The notes under the pieces were generated by a model. It did not search any database. It worked only from the letters and a program-made list of their open reading frames with translations, and had not been told where the DNA came from. A program made the position numbers and the translations under genes. A stretch of 64,000 nucleotides of DNA from Nematostella vectensis (lineage: Eukaryota > Cnidaria > Anthozoa > Actiniaria > Edwardsiidae): positions 4,712,001 to 4,776,000 of the forward strand of contig NC_064046.1 of assembly GCF_932526225.1 (NCBI RefSeq), given 5' to 3'. Shown one piece after another: positions 34,885 to 48,200 of the stretch (position 1 is its first letter; every line of letters starts with the position of its first letter).

Positions 34885-37800
34885 CTTGCTTATGACTTTG
34901 CGCGACCTGGATATTCTTATAAGTGAACTCTTTCGCCGTTGTTCGTGTTTTTGTATTGATGAACCACGCGCATGCGCAAGAAGCAAGAATTTCCCATTCA
35001 CTTCGAGGTGTGCGTGACGTCACGCAAATATTGAAATTAGTAGCGAAGGTTGGATTCGGCCTTGTTTGGCAATCAGTTTATCTTGTTATCTGGTCTATTG
35101 GAGACAACTTGGGATAACGTAAATCCTACTGCAGCAAATTACTTAAACATTTACCCTGGTGTTCTGAATGGATTCAGATAAGGTGTTCCATCTTTTGACC
35201 ATAACGAAAATTATTTTGACAAAAGATCAGAGTCATTGATTATTCAAAAAACCCCCAGGAAGCAAGCCATTGCTTCCCCTCGAGTTACATCTAAATTATG
35301 ATACTAAACTTTTGAGAAAACCGCCTTCGCCCTTCAGAAAAAGGTTTAAATATTTACGGCCTTCTGGATCAACGACTTATTCCAATTTTGTTTTTCTTTT
35401 CAATCATCAATTAACCGAACGAAATAAATAATCGATGAGAAAAGGACAGAATCCAGCATTAACAAACACAGATAAGCTAGAACTGTTATATCTGGACGAA
35501 AATATATCTGTAGAGCGATTCGAGTGGCACTTCTCGAAAATAGACGCTTGTACAGTTCATGCAAATTGACTCATTTCTTATTCAATTCCCTTGTGTTCAA
35601 GCGGAGAATAGACGGCGGTTTTTCTAGAATTTAATTTTTTTATGAAAAACTTCCAGTGCTTTGTCATATCTCTGGAGTGACTTTTTGTATACAGATCGTG
35701 TCAAAGCATTTAATGGCTTGTAATGAACCAATTCCTTTACGTTTCACCATCTCTCCGAGGGTAAATCACTCGACTTTCCCTGAAGCAATAACAATTATCT
35801 ATGGGTGGAACGTGATACAGTCAAACCGTGCATAATAATACAAAAATGTTTGATTTTCATTCCTTTTTTTGCACACTTAAGAAATTTGAAAAATGTTTGT
35901 TTGGTTTGTGGTTAGTTTTTCTAATGCATTTTCACTTAGGTCGAGAGACGAAACAGAATAATAGGAAAACGTTAAATATCGGCTAAAACAACATCTTGGT
36001 TTAGATAATTTGTTTTATTGGCATCTATATTGATTTTGGGTACATTTTAGTGCCAGACAATCTGCGAAATTGTTTTACACTTTTTCAAAATGTGGCATAC
36101 ATGATAATTCCAAGATAATTACTTTTTTTTTTATCTGGAGCATATGACCTTTTTATACAATAAAATTTGGAAACATTTGGACGACATTTGGAAAACTTAG
36201 GTAAAATTAAATAAGTTGTCAATTTGTTTGCCGTGTTTGAATACGCAAACATTCAAACACACCTCTTTGCCGAATATTATGAAAGGACAAGCGTATATAG
36301 TTATTGCTATAGCAATTGAAAGTCAACTAAAGCATGTGTTGATTTATATCCCTTTACTGTCGAAGTGACTGTGTGAAATTCTGTTCCAAGAAAAAAAAAT
36401 AAAACTGTTTTAATTTATTTTGCTTTCTGAGGAATGGAATAAATGTTCTTGCAGGAGATCTGTTCCCTTACCAGCTTATGGCCATATCAGAAATCTTTAA
36501 TCTCCACATCGGCTCTTTCAGATTCACCCTTTTTGCCTCGCATAGAGGGGGGTTATGATGAAGTTTGAACTTCAGTTGTTGAAAAAAGTCATCCTTAAAT
36601 TTTGCGAGTATACACTTGGCACTAATGCTTTGAAAATTGTGCGTAATTTAGTTTTGTTGTTCTTGAGCTTTGCTGCTGGTGGATAAATCTGCTGTGAAAA
36701 CAGCTTTGTAGCTTTCCTTATAATGATATCCAGGGAATCGATTGATGTGAATGTTTAGAAATCATTGTATTGTGGCGCGCTTGTTTACATGTTTGCGGGT
36801 GGATTGGCTGCATGCGCGGTTCAAGGAAAAAGTCTGACCTTTTAAGGAAAAAAAAGAGCTAAATACTTATAAAGACCTGCAGCTTCTGCTTAAACGTACC
36901 AACCCTAACTATTTTGACCTGTTTATATGTAAACAGGGGTAAAAAGGTCTGGATCTACGCCTGGGCTAAAGGCCAATAATGATAATAGTGTTATGTTAAC
37001 TGTTTCTCGTTTACTGGATGTTTGCTCAGGTTGGAGAGGGGTACGTAGCAACACTTTGCTTGGGTAGAACCATATCAGTCATATCAGTCTTGTTTTAAAA
37101 ACTGTCGTTTTTCTAGGTCGCTCGGCCATTTCCTTATTAGGCATTACATACCATATTTGGGAGTCCGCTTCAATCGTTCTTTCGCTTTTTTATCGCTCTA
37201 GAGCTATGTAAGTCGAGAATTTCCACGTAAACTTGCAGGAATTCCTGTTTACTATGATTTTGCTGGCAGCCATCTTGGAAGTGGAGCCTAGTCCCTAACG
37301 TTTTGGAATATCACAGGTCTCCCGCGCGCTCGCCCCAGGTTCTTTTACACCATTTAGAAAAACGAGAGCCATTGATTGATATGTAGAGATTGTTGAAAAA
37401 AGTGTACTCATTTATCGAAAAGTGAGTAATATATTTCCTTAGCTATTAGCCCTTTATTAAAGTAAGGGATGCAAAACATAGTTCCTGGCGTTCTTTTCGG
37501 GTTTCCTGTGTTTTTCGGGTTTCTTGTGTTTGAATATGTGACGTCTCCACAGGATTCCCGAGCATAATGTCATGGACAGACTATGGCAACGCACAAGAGG
37601 ATGTCGTACTCTACTAAATACAGAGTGCATTATAGCGTTTCCGGAAAAAGTATTCAAACCTAAGAGCTTATAAATATTTTTACTATAGTAATTAAAAGCA
37701 ATATTCTATACAGAATATTGTGATAACGAGTACTCTACCCCCTGCAATCGTCCCATGGTCACGTGAGTGCGCAATGAAATAGGTAATCTAAATGACTTTA

Positions 37801-38528
37801 ACTTCTAACTTTTTCTGATTAAGCCAGTTTATGGTTATTACGGACGCCAAAAACCCGAAAGATAAAAACTATAAATGGGGGGTCATTGCCATGAGCTCTG
37901 AACTCTCCTACGCGGCTGCAGTACCTGTGGTCGGAAGACAGTAACAGAGCTTAGGTTGTAGACTGAAAATATCCGCCCGAACCCTGATAATACTGACTAA
38001 AACTAGTGGGAAATGATCACTAAAAACATCAAACGATATATTTTTAATAATGATATTAAATTGATATAAAAGTTTATAATGATATCAGTAATTAATGAAA
38101 TAATGCCTAAATAAAAAATTCACCCTCTACAAATAGATAAACTAACTTTCAACCAAAAACTTTGGTGTAAAATTGTTATAGCATATTGATGAAAATATCA
38201 ACAATAAATGAAACAATACCTATAAATAAATATCCGCCCTTTCCCAAAAGATACATCATTTCAACCAATGATTTTCCCTGTCACATGACCTAATATAAGT
38301 ACAAAAAAGTAGCAATACCAACCAAGTCCAAGGCTTTCATATTGGTTTCCCTGTGGCTGCTAAGAGTTGTAAAGTGACCGGAAACCATTGGCCCTCCCCA
38401 GCCCCTTCTGTCTTAAGTTCAACCACAGGGATCCCGAACAGAGACCAAGCTGTAGCGAGACGCCTGATCAACCGTCAAGACGTTTGCAGATTGGTTTGGA
38501 CCTAATGATAAGCTTGTGCTAGCGGCGA
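34885..38528. other. Intergenic region between EF-hand genes 1 and 2
   Basis: About 3.6 kb, AT-rich, with the CTTATAAG promoter box of gene 1 at 34916-34923. I see no conserved frame, tandem array or terminal-repeat element here. Confidence 0.5.
34916..34923 (-). promoter_or_regulatory. TATA-like box CTTATAAG of EF-hand gene 1
   Basis: The same eight-base palindrome stands upstream of EF-hand gene 2 (43953-43960), and TTTATAAG upstream of gene 4 (60027-60034). Shared spacing of 32 to 78 bases to the start codon suggests a core promoter inherited with the duplicates. Here it is so near the ATG that the 5' UTR would be only a few bases. Confidence 0.5.
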
Positions 38529-41500
38529 TCACTTGATCTTCAGGTATGACTTCAGCTCGTCTTTCTGGATCTTATTATCTTTGTTCTTGTCAAGGTCTGG
38601 CATGACGACGGACTGTACGTAGTCTTTCACGTCTTCTTCTGTTATCTGAAGATATGTCAGGGATAGAGAAATATGTAATTAAATACATGGATAACCGGTG
38701 TGACTACGGACTACGTATTTTTTCACGTCTTCTTCTGTTATCTGTAGATATATCAGAGATAGAAAAATATATAATAAGTAAAACAACATGGATGAACGGC
38801 GTGACCACGGACTACGTTATCTTTCACTTCTGTTAATTTAAGATCGTATCAGAGCTACAGATAAGTATGGTATGGACTTACAGTGCGCTGATAGTAAATA
38901 TCAAAGTGATTGAGTCGGATTTTATATGATGATGATGATTTTGGGTATGATAGTGGTGATAAAAATGGTAAGGATGGCGATGGCCTGTAATGATGCTATC
39001 CACCGGGTGGTGATGTTTGTGGTGATGGTAATGATGATGATGATGTATAGTAATGGTAGTGGTAAGTATGGCGATGGCCGGTAATGATGCCATCCACCGG
39101 GTGGTGATGTTTGTGGTGATGGTAATGATGATGATGATGTATAGTAATGGTAGTGGTAAGTATGGCGATGGCCGGTAATGATGCCATCCACCGGGTGGTG
39201 ATGTTTGTGGTGATGGTAGTGATGATGAAGATGATGATGTATAGTAATGGTAGTGGTAAGGATGGCGATGGCCGGTAATGATGCCATCCACCGGGTGGTG
39301 ATGTTTGTGGCGATGGTAATGATGATGATGATGTATAGTAATGGTAGTAATGTGGAACATTTGGCATTTGGTAGTGATGCTGATGATTGGAGGCAAAGGT
39401 GACTACTGATGCTACTTCTATGATGATGTTTTGAGCTACTTGCGCCCGTGTCCTGAAGTCTGATCTTGATACTGATGATGGTGGTGAGGATGATGATGAT
39501 GATAAAAGTTTATCATGATAATGGTGGAGGGGGTGCTGCCGCTGATGACAATATCCTGCTACTCACATCCGTATCGTTGATTTTCAGAAGATCACGGAAT
39601 AGGACTTCCAGCTCACCGCTCTCAATGCACCCGCTGTTATCCTTTTGTTAAAATGATGATTATAAATTAGGTCTTCCTTATATAGTTAAAAACCCGCGTG
39701 TGAGAACCTAGTGATTTACTACCCTATAGGCAGAAATGTTGGATTTTAATAACCCCCCAAAAAAACACAAAAAAATCAAAATGTTCTTATATGATGGGTT
39801 TCTCCATTTTACTTTTCCATAAAGATAAGATTACAGATATAACCTACATACAGTAGGATATCTCTAAAGCAAAGTCGCTATACATTCCAGTCACACTTCT
39901 GTAATTATGAATCCTACTGTTGATTAAGCAACTAGAAAAAGAAAAACAAAAAAGCTAGGTTTTTACACGCGGGTTTTTACTGTATTACACAAATACAAAA
40001 CTGTTTAACTACAAAAAATAACTTCCCTAATACTTAAAGTTGTAAACAGCAAAACGTAAAAAGAAAAATGTGCCCGAGAGCACGTCTTTAGATCGAAGAG
40101 TCACGTGCCCAGGGGCGTATACAGGGGGGTGGATCGGGTGGATATCCACCCCCTTTTTGAGCAAATTGAAAAGTCACTTTGTTTGAAGAAACTACGGAGA
40201 AGGTACTATCCATATGCCAGCGCCTGCTTGACTTTGCTGGCGCGAAAAATTCAATTCAGCTTGAAGTATTTTTAGATCTGTGACCTACCGAGAACCACTG
40301 GATCAGTTATAAGCACCTATATTTCGAAATATTGGATCCGCCCCTGGTGCTGTTATAGTTTCCAGGTACCATTAGATAACCCAATGATGTTGCGAGTAGC
40401 CACGATACCTTGTCATACTTGGCGAACTTCTCGTCGAAGTCGGCTTGTTTCCAGTCCATCGCGTTGGCCGCGACCTCATCGCATGCAGCTTTCACTCCGA
40501 GATGCCTGACGAAAAGCATCATGGGCTTATTTCCTAGAATCTTTTGTTATCAAGTATTGGTTTCATCTGGGCTTATTTCCGATATTTTTTGTTATCAATT
40601 GTTGGTACTTGTTTAAGAACACCTTTCATGATCAAGTTTTGATTCTATCTGGGCTTATTCCCGAGAATCTTTTGTTATCAAGTATTGGTTCTATCTGGGC
40701 TTATTTCCTATAATGTATTTTGTCATCAAGTATTGGTTCTATCTGGGCTCAGTTCCGAGAATCTTTTGTTATTAATTATTAGTTCTATCTCTGCTTATTT
40801 CCGAAAATCTTTTGTTATCAGATATTAGTTCTTGTTATCAGATATTAGTTCTATCTAGATTTCATGCCGCATAGAAATTCCATGTCATGTTTCCTGGATC
40901 ACTCCCTAGTGGTCGCTGTTCTATATACGTTTTAACATAATACGAAGATACATACTTCATCAGACTTTTCTTATCGACTCCTTCTTTGCCGTCGAGCTGT
41001 AGTAGGAAAAAACACAAATAATTGTCTATAGTATTTAAAAGCATTTGGAATCTATTTGCGAACCCTTAAAAGTACGACGCTCGCTATCGTGGCCATTTTG
41101 ACAGTTTCGTGCAGTAGGCCAATAAGGATGCTAGAAACGTGCTATCTGATACGACGCGCGCTACCGTGGCCACCTTGTTAATTTTGTGAAGTAAGCCGAT
41201 GCGAGAAACGTTATACATTAACATGGACTTCTCGTGTCCCCAGTACTACTAAAAATGACAAGAAGGGGCATGGCTGTGCCCCCCTCAAGTTTCCATAATA
41301 TCTCCCTATGGAAGTCCTTTAAAAACTGCAACAGCTCCGCATAATATTTTTCGTTGCTTGGAATAAATGAGCGTGAGTAAGATAGGAAGGAAAATACCCT
41401 CCCCTTCTCAAGGACCGTTTCTATCTGCGTTGAATTATCCTCTCACCAGAATGGTTTGAAATTTCTCTCTTTCTTTCTCGTCAATTCTCTGACCAGGCGT

Positions 41501-43890
41501 TTTGTTGACTGCAAAGAGTTCTTCAAGGAAGAGCTGAGGAGAGATGCCAAATTTGAGGAAAAATATTAAAAAAATTATTCAACTCCCAGCAAAGGGAATT
41601 ACCTGTAGTTCAGGCTTCTCAAGAAATCCGCTGCCATCTTTGTCGTAGTTCTTCCAAATCTTGAATATAAATGATAAACAAATTTTATTCTAACGCCGGA
41701 CAGTTTTTAAGGGTTTTTACGAATACATGATGTTGGAAAACGTAGTGAGGTTACACTAGTCAAGAATGTCATAGATCTCAGAGCATCAGAAAATGTTGCT
41801 TCTTACTCAAACACAAGAGAAAGATAAAAACTTGAAGTCCGTAGGTACGACTTGCGTGCAATATTGTTTTGTTTTTGTTTTGAATATTCAAAACTTGCAT
41901 CATTTTTCAAAATACAACAGAATACAATTTTCCCTGTGTTATTTGATACATTAAAACTATAATTAAGCTGTTTTAACTATAGGATGGATTGAAATTAATC
42001 GTGATTTAAATCGATTTTATTTGCTTACAGGGATGAGCATGTCATTCACACAGGGTTTCATAGCCTACGAAACCACGCGTCACGCTAGTCGAATCGACTG
42101 GCTTTAAGTTATTTACCCAACCCAGTTGCTGTTTTACTGTTGTGTCTTAGGTTTCGTCTGCTCGTGTGCTTAATCATGTGACATAAATTAATCACGTGAC
42201 GTAACCAGAAAATGTCCTCATCCTCCCTCTCCTATACCAGCCACAGGAATCCTGAAAAGGCGGCCTGGACGCAACTTCTTTATTTTCTAGTGCCTGCGAT
42301 AACCCTCTACTTGTTTTGCACGTGCAGTGCGTGTGGATGTTGATAATAACTGAAAATAGAAAAGCTTTGCTGACCTTGATAAAGTCTACTTGGCAGAATT
42401 CTTTCGTGGTTAGGAACTGTCTCATAAAGTTGCTCTTGGTTGGTAGAACCTTCCTTAGCTGCGAGCGAATAAAATGTTCGTCAAAGTTTATCATAAGATG
42501 GCCTTTTGAGGGGATGGTAGTGTCGTCAATTATATTCCGGGCGTTAGGGAAGTGCAGGTTTGTCTACAATCTTGTTATAGTTGCATTATATGTCATCCAT
42601 GTAATACATAGTAACATAACATAATTCGTATCGCGCATTACCTCTTTCTTGGAGATCTTGTTGTCATTGTTCTCGTCCAGCTTTGCAAGGAGGCCCGTCT
42701 TGAATGATGCGACGTCATCTTCGCTTAACTAAAACAAAGACCGATATTGGTTCATTGAGTATGGATTGACTCTATATTAACGACGACTTTGATTGGCTAT
42801 TTTAGTTGCTTCACTCAAATCTTACGTACGCTCTGATTGGCTAATGGCTTGGCTCTATTCTTACAACTGCTCTGGTTGAGTGTAGTTGGGGATGCCCAAA
42901 GTGACATCAACGAGGGGTGGCAATAATCATCGGTAATTTGTTGGCATAAGAGCTTGTCTTACAGGTACCCGCTATATATTTTGGAATTTTTTAGTTAAAA
43001 TCCATGAGCCACGCAATCAATGAAATAAAAACAAAAAAAATAAAGGTGGAGAAAAGAATTCATCTGCCGTTCTTCTGTTGTCTGCAATTTTCTGGCAGTG
43101 TCCACTCTTACACTAAATAGTTTATTGGCAATTTTTAATTATTAAAAACGTATTGCTTAATAATCGTTAGACCGCAATAAATCTTATCCTCAAAAAGGTT
43201 GTGAAAGTTTTACCTCGTTATTACAAATGTCCTTGATGAAGGAATCCAGCTCTTTGGCGTCAATGAAACCGTTCCCTGTCAGGGCAAAAGAAGAACGTTA
43301 GGATGGGAAGATGCGCGTCACAGGGTTTCAGTTGTACTCGCTAAAAAGTATACTTTCTGCGTACTTTTAACATAAACATAAATATGCTTATGTTTTCTTT
43401 ATTGTTTCGCGGTCATATAATAAATTGGTCATATTTCATTGGCATTGTAGTGCACACTAGCTTATACCAAGTGTTTTTTATTCTGCCATCGCTCATGATA
43501 CCGCAAATTTATTTTTGCAAAACACTTTCACAAATGTGAAGTTTAACTTTCAACTGGCCAAGTTATAGTCCCGACATGACAAATGTCGTTTTTAACAGAC
43601 CTACAGACTGGGTTCTGTTGTGCAGAAAATCTTCAAAATAAGAAAAAAAATGTGTTTTTTTACCAAAAGAATTGCTCAATAAATCCCATTGTTGTCCTGA
43701 GTCGAATCTCTTAAGAGACTCTTAATGTTAGATGCCAACATGAAATGTTGATGTCACAAGAAAGAACCACCATCCTTGTCACAAGAGAACACTCACCGTC
43801 CTTGTCGAATTTGCTAAAAATCTCATCAACATTTTCTTTTATTTGCCCGAAGTACGTCTCGATGTAGTCATCAATGTCAGCTCCTGCCAT
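38529..43890 (-). CDS. SCGN-like: Secretagogin-like six EF-hand protein 2
   Basis: Paralogue of the gene at 26747-34884. Exons: 43890-43797, 43275-43214, 42728-42642, 42458-42375, 41659-41603, 41533-41447, 40996-40956, 40505-40409, 39641-39567, 38645-38529; 801 bases, 266 residues. Loops: DKDGNGFIDAKE, DENNDNKISKKE, DKDGSGFLEKPE, a lost fourth loop (only LDGKEGVDKKSL remains), DKDNSGCIESGE, DKNKDNKIQKDE. Loop 4 cannot hold calcium, as also happens in vertebrate family members. Two exons that are separate in genes 1 and 3 are fused in 40409-40505, so an intron was lost or gained. The start is the first ATG of the exon and gives a normal-length N terminus. It likely acts as a cytosolic calcium sensor or buffer. 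Confidence 0.94.
38646..38835. repeat. Tandem copies of the acceptor end of an EF-hand exon
   Basis: The 5' end of exon 38529-38645 with its acceptor is repeated twice upstream in transcript order, with period about 98. CACGTCTTCTTCTGTTATCT recurs near 38725, and a decayed form near 38820. The middle copy still ends in a usable-looking CAG acceptor on the minus strand; the outer one has lost it. Confidence 0.8.
38960..39355. repeat. Minisatellite of 93-100 bases, four copies
   Basis: Each unit has GGCGATGGCCGGTAATGATG, then CCATCCACCGGGTGG, then a TGATGATGATG run (starts near 38977, 39070, 39163, 39263). It lies in the last intron of EF-hand gene 2. His-rich and Ser-rich minus-strand frames across it are artefacts. 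Confidence 0.9.
40111..40346. mobile_element. CAGGGGCGTA-type MITE
   Basis: Left end CAGGGGCGTATACAGGGGGG and right end GGATCCGCCCCTG form an imperfect inverted pair. It lies in the intron after exon 40409-40505 and is non-coding. Elements with AGGGGCGTA ends are common in marine invertebrates; the superfamily is not assigned. Confidence 0.6.
40520..40862. repeat. TGGGCTTATTTCCGAGAATC tandem repeat
   Basis: About seven units of 45 to 60 bases, each with GGGCTTATTTCC, TTTTGTTATCA and TTGGTTCTATC. It begins about 15 bases from the acceptor of exon 40409-40505. Confidence 0.85.
41660..42374. other. EF-hand gene 2 intron, nothing recognised
   Basis: AT-rich intron between exons 41603-41659 and 42375-42458. 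No repeat array or gene is seen. Confidence 0.45.
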
Positions 43891-45296
43891 TTTTAGTCTG
43901 GTTCAGTTTTTTCTCCTCTTAGGACCTAAGAACCGTTATGCTGCGTGGGCTACTTATAAGGGACTACTAATCTTGTGTCTTGTATGGTGACGCTAGGGAC
44001 AGCCTCATATTGATTGCAAGGTTTGATGCAGTTTTGTGATTGGCTGGAAAACTCTTGATTGGCATTTTATATGCCCTGGACGCTTTTTGTGGTGTTTGTG
44101 ATCGAATTGTTCAATAAGTATTTTAACGTTCTTGGGAAGAAAAATGTTTATATGAAACATACACAGACTATTCAAATAATTTTTTTTTATTATGTTACTT
44201 TTTTCACTATTTTTTCTAATGCATATCAGCTTGCTCAGCCACCTGCTGTAACTGCCATTTATAATTCAACAATGCTTGACTATCAAGCCTAACATCGTCA
44301 GCGGAGGTGCGTCAGAGATGCTATGCGTAACCATGACAACAAATGCTTTAAAAAAATGTCAACATTAATATAAAATTCAAAGTTTCAAGGTCTGGCGAGA
44401 AAGTGGAAATTTGGGCTGAGAATCCAATTTTCTGTGTTCGCTAAAGTAATAATAACGTTATAGTCTAGTTTTTTTAGGAATAAACATAGTTATATTTATA
44501 GAAACTGCATTAAATTGAGCTCTTCGCGTGTTATTTTGTGGTCGCGTCTTTCAAGCCGTCGCCGTTTTCCTTGCTAACTCTCTGTTGTCTAACAATAAAT
44601 CTTGTGCAGGTAACAGAAAGGACATCCACAAATCACTGTACTACGCTAAATTGTCATGATAGAACGTGTCGATGCTAACTGAGAAAATGGAGTCTAAAAT
44701 TAATGTTTTCTATGGCCCATCTCATATTTCCTCACTTTTAAGTGACGGTTCGCTTTCGAGGGTTAGCGTTTAAAAAATCCGCTATTCGAGTATCCTAAGT
44801 GTGGCTGCCATGATGACAACGAACCCGTCGTACGTTATCTGATGAAAACCACCAAGCGAAACAAGGCAGGCACGTATACAAAGGGGGGGGAGGGGTTACG
44901 TAACACGCATACCCACGCTACCCCACTTGGCGGCCAAAAACTGGGTAGTTTCTTATTGAAGGACTGCCCAAAGTTCTCCTTTTTCTGTATAATACCTATG
45001 ACCGTGCAGCTCCCCCACCCCACCCCACCCCACCCCACCCTCAGCAATCTGAGTAACCACCTGCAAGCAGGCTAATTTCTTAAAGTTTTTTAAATAAACC
45101 CAAGGATTAAGACCAATAACTGGGAACCAGGAAAGATTATATCATCATTTATTAATCTGTAAATGATAAATACCATGATATTAACTATAAGATTTCATCA
45201 TACATTTATAACATTTGTGCCTTTTATAAGTATATTCTCGTACTCGGCACTTGTACACTTATCAGCCCAAATGTGGGCTCGTCAATTGGTCAGCGG
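43891..45296. other. Intergenic region between EF-hand genes 2 and 3
   Basis: Holds the CTTATAAG box of gene 2 at 43953-43960. A G- and C-rich stretch at about 44860-45040 contains GGCGGCCAAAAACTGGGTAG and a CCCCACCCCAC run, probably a decayed element of the CAGGGGCG type. AATAAA on the minus strand near 45147 may end EF-hand gene 3. No gene is supported. Confidence 0.5.
43953..43960 (-). promoter_or_regulatory. TATA-like box CTTATAAG of EF-hand gene 2
   Basis: The box is identical to that of EF-hand gene 1 and lies 63 bases before the start codon, which allows a 5' UTR of about 35 bases. Confidence 0.55.
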
Positions 45297-48200
45297 CTAC
45301 TTGTGTGAGAGGAGGAGCCCAAGCTCGTTTTTTTGCAGTTTTCCGTCTTTGTTGATGTCGATGAATTTGAGAACTTCTTTCTTGTACGAGTTCACCACTT
45401 GCGTTGTAACGACGACCTGGTGGCAAACACGCAATTAAACTTTCATACATCTCAATAGGGTCCCCGGATGGTCTTTTGCGAGCACTTGCAAGCACCTCGT
45501 TATTTATGCGAGACCGAGCATTTTGAGGCGGAAAAAGTTGCGCGAGCATTCAAGCACATCGAAATTTCGGGGGACCATTCGCTGGCCCAAGTTTCAAATT
45601 CTACTGTACCCACTCGACAGACGGAAGCCTCCTTTTTTCATTGTCCCTGACCTACCCCCTCCCCTCCCTCTCCTTGTCCATGAACCGCCCTTCTTTCCTG
45701 CCTATGACCCCTTCCCTCCTTCTCCTTGTCCATATACTCCCCTTCTTTCCTGCCTATGACCCCTCCCATCCCTCTCCTTGTCCATGAACTCCCCTTCTTT
45801 CCTGCCTATGACCCCTCCCCTTCCTCTCCTTGTCCATGAACTCCCCTTCTTTCCTGTCTATGACCCCTCCCCTCCCTCTCCTTATCCATGAACTCCCCTT
45901 CTTTCCTGTCTATGACCCCCCCCTCCCTCTCCTTGTCCATGAACTCCCCTTCTTTCCTGCCTATGACCCCTCCCCTCCCTCTCCTTGTCCATGAACTCCC
46001 CTTCTTTCCTGTCTATGACCTCTTCCCTCCCACTCCTTGTCCATGAACTCCCCTTCTTTCCTGTCTATGACCCCCCCCCCTCCCTCTCCTTGTCCATGAA
46101 CTCCCCTTCTTTCCTGCCTATGACCCCTCCCCTCCCTCTCCTTGTCCATGAACTCCCCTTCTTTCCTGTCTATGACCCCCCCCCCCCTCCCTCTCCTTGT
46201 CCATGAACTCCCCTTCTTTCCTGTCTATGACCCCCCCTCCCTCTCCTTGTCCATGAACTCCCCTTCTTTCCTGCCTATGACCCCTCCCCTCCCTCTCCTT
46301 GTCCATATACTCCCCTTCTTTCCTGTCTATGACCCCCCCCTCCCTCTCCTTGTCCATGAACTCCCCTTCTTTCCTGCCTATGACCCCTCCCCTCCCTCTC
46401 CTTGTCCATATACTCCCCTTCTTTCCTGCCTATGACCCCTCCCATCCCTCTCCTTGTCCATGAACTCCCCTTCTTTCCTGTCTATGACCCCTCCCCTTCC
46501 TCTCCTTGTCCATGAACTCCCCTTCTTTCCTGTCTATGACCCCTCCCCTCCCTCTCCTTATCCATGAACTCCCCTTCTTTCCTGCCTATGACCCCTCCCC
46601 TCCCTCTCCTTGTCCATGAACTCCCCTTCTTTCCTGTCTATGACCCATCCCCTCCCTCTCCTTATCCATGAACTCCCCTTCTTTCCTGTCTATGACCCCT
46701 CCCCTCCCTCTCCTTGTCCATGAACTCCCCTTCTTTCATGCCTATGACCCCTCCCCTTCCTCTCCATGTCCATGAACTCCCCTTCTTTCCTGTCTATGAC
46801 CCCTCCCCTCCCTCTCCTTGTCCATGAACTCCCCTTCTTTCCTGTCTATGACCCCTCATCTCCCTCTCCTTGTCCATGAACTCCCCTTCTTTCCTGCCTA
46901 TGACCCCTCCCCTCCCTCTCTTTGTCCATGAACTCCCCTTCCCTCCTGCCTATGGCCCCCTCCCTTTTCTTGCCCCTGACCTACCCCCCTTTTTTGCTGC
47001 CTATGGCCCCCTCCCTTTTCTTGTCCCTGACCTTACTCTCCTCCCTCTCCTGTCTATGGCCCCCTCCCTCTCAATGCACATGACCTACCTTTTCCATCTT
47101 TTTGAGTATGTCCATCAGCAAGGCGTCCAGCTCGGCTCCCTCGATGTCACCATTACCATCCTTAGATAAAATCAGGGACTAGTCACTTGTGCTTTGATTA
47201 AACTTGGCGAAAAATGCGGTTCACTTTTACCTTGTCATAATGACTGAAGATATCATCAAACTGTTCTCTTGTAAGGCCTTCTCGAATCTGTAGATAGATA
47301 AGAAAAAACTATCTTCACAACAGGGATTCGAAAGGAACCAGCTTTTCGATTTTCTTGTGGGCAAAGGGACATAGACATAGACATGTTTCATTTGGAAAAC
47401 GTGTGCATTATTACTGTCCGTCGTTTTGTAATCCAAATAATATAATAATAAAGAAGAGATGGGAAAAAATGATGTTACCGTACTGGTTCAATTTGAACGT
47501 TTTTATCTTTCATCCTTGCACTCTCATACGGATGCTACTATTTGTTTTTGAGTTTGTTTCTTTTGATTCGTTTTTATAAGTTAAAGAATTGCCATAGCAA
47601 GGTATACGTTGTCAAGTTTGATATTTGTGTATTTTTTTGTATTCGCATAGTGCTCTTCTATGGATTTTTGATTGTGTAGTTCCAGAAAATATCCATTTTC
47701 CCCCCCCCCCCCATTGAGGGGATTGGAAATTCCGGGGGGGCTCAAACGCCCAGGAATTTCCAGAGGGGAGGGGTGGTGAAATGCCCTTTTCCTTAACAGT
47801 TAATGAATTTTTTTTTCCAGGGGGTTGGAAATTCCAGAGGGGTGGAGGGTCATACCTTCGACCCTCTCAATAGGGGGGGGGGGGGGGTATGGATATTTTC
47901 TGGAACTACACATTTTGCGCATTTAACCAGAAATGTTCCTCGTCTTCTATGCCTGCTTTGCAAATTTGGCATATTCTTTCGTTTGTTTTTTATAAGGCTT
48001 AGTGTATCGTCCTGCTTCTATTGCCAAAGAGTGATTGCTAAATCTAAGTTTAGTCAACGCGATGCGATGCGTTGGTAATGTTGTTGACGTTGGTGCTGAG
48101 GTATTCTTCATGGTTGTGAAAGAATTTGAATTTGTTGCCTTGGCGTGGGTCTTTTCTGTTGTCGTTTTGTAATACGATTAGCCATGTTTGCTGTTCAAAA

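Noticed and set aside
38878-39396. Minus-strand His/Ser-rich frames of 121 to 172 codons
   Set aside because: They read through the 93-100 base minisatellite in an EF-hand gene 2 intron and show only its period.
45961-46435. Proline-rich and glycine/glutamate-rich frames on both strands
   Set aside because: They lie wholly in the 51-base minisatellite and have no start or splice context.
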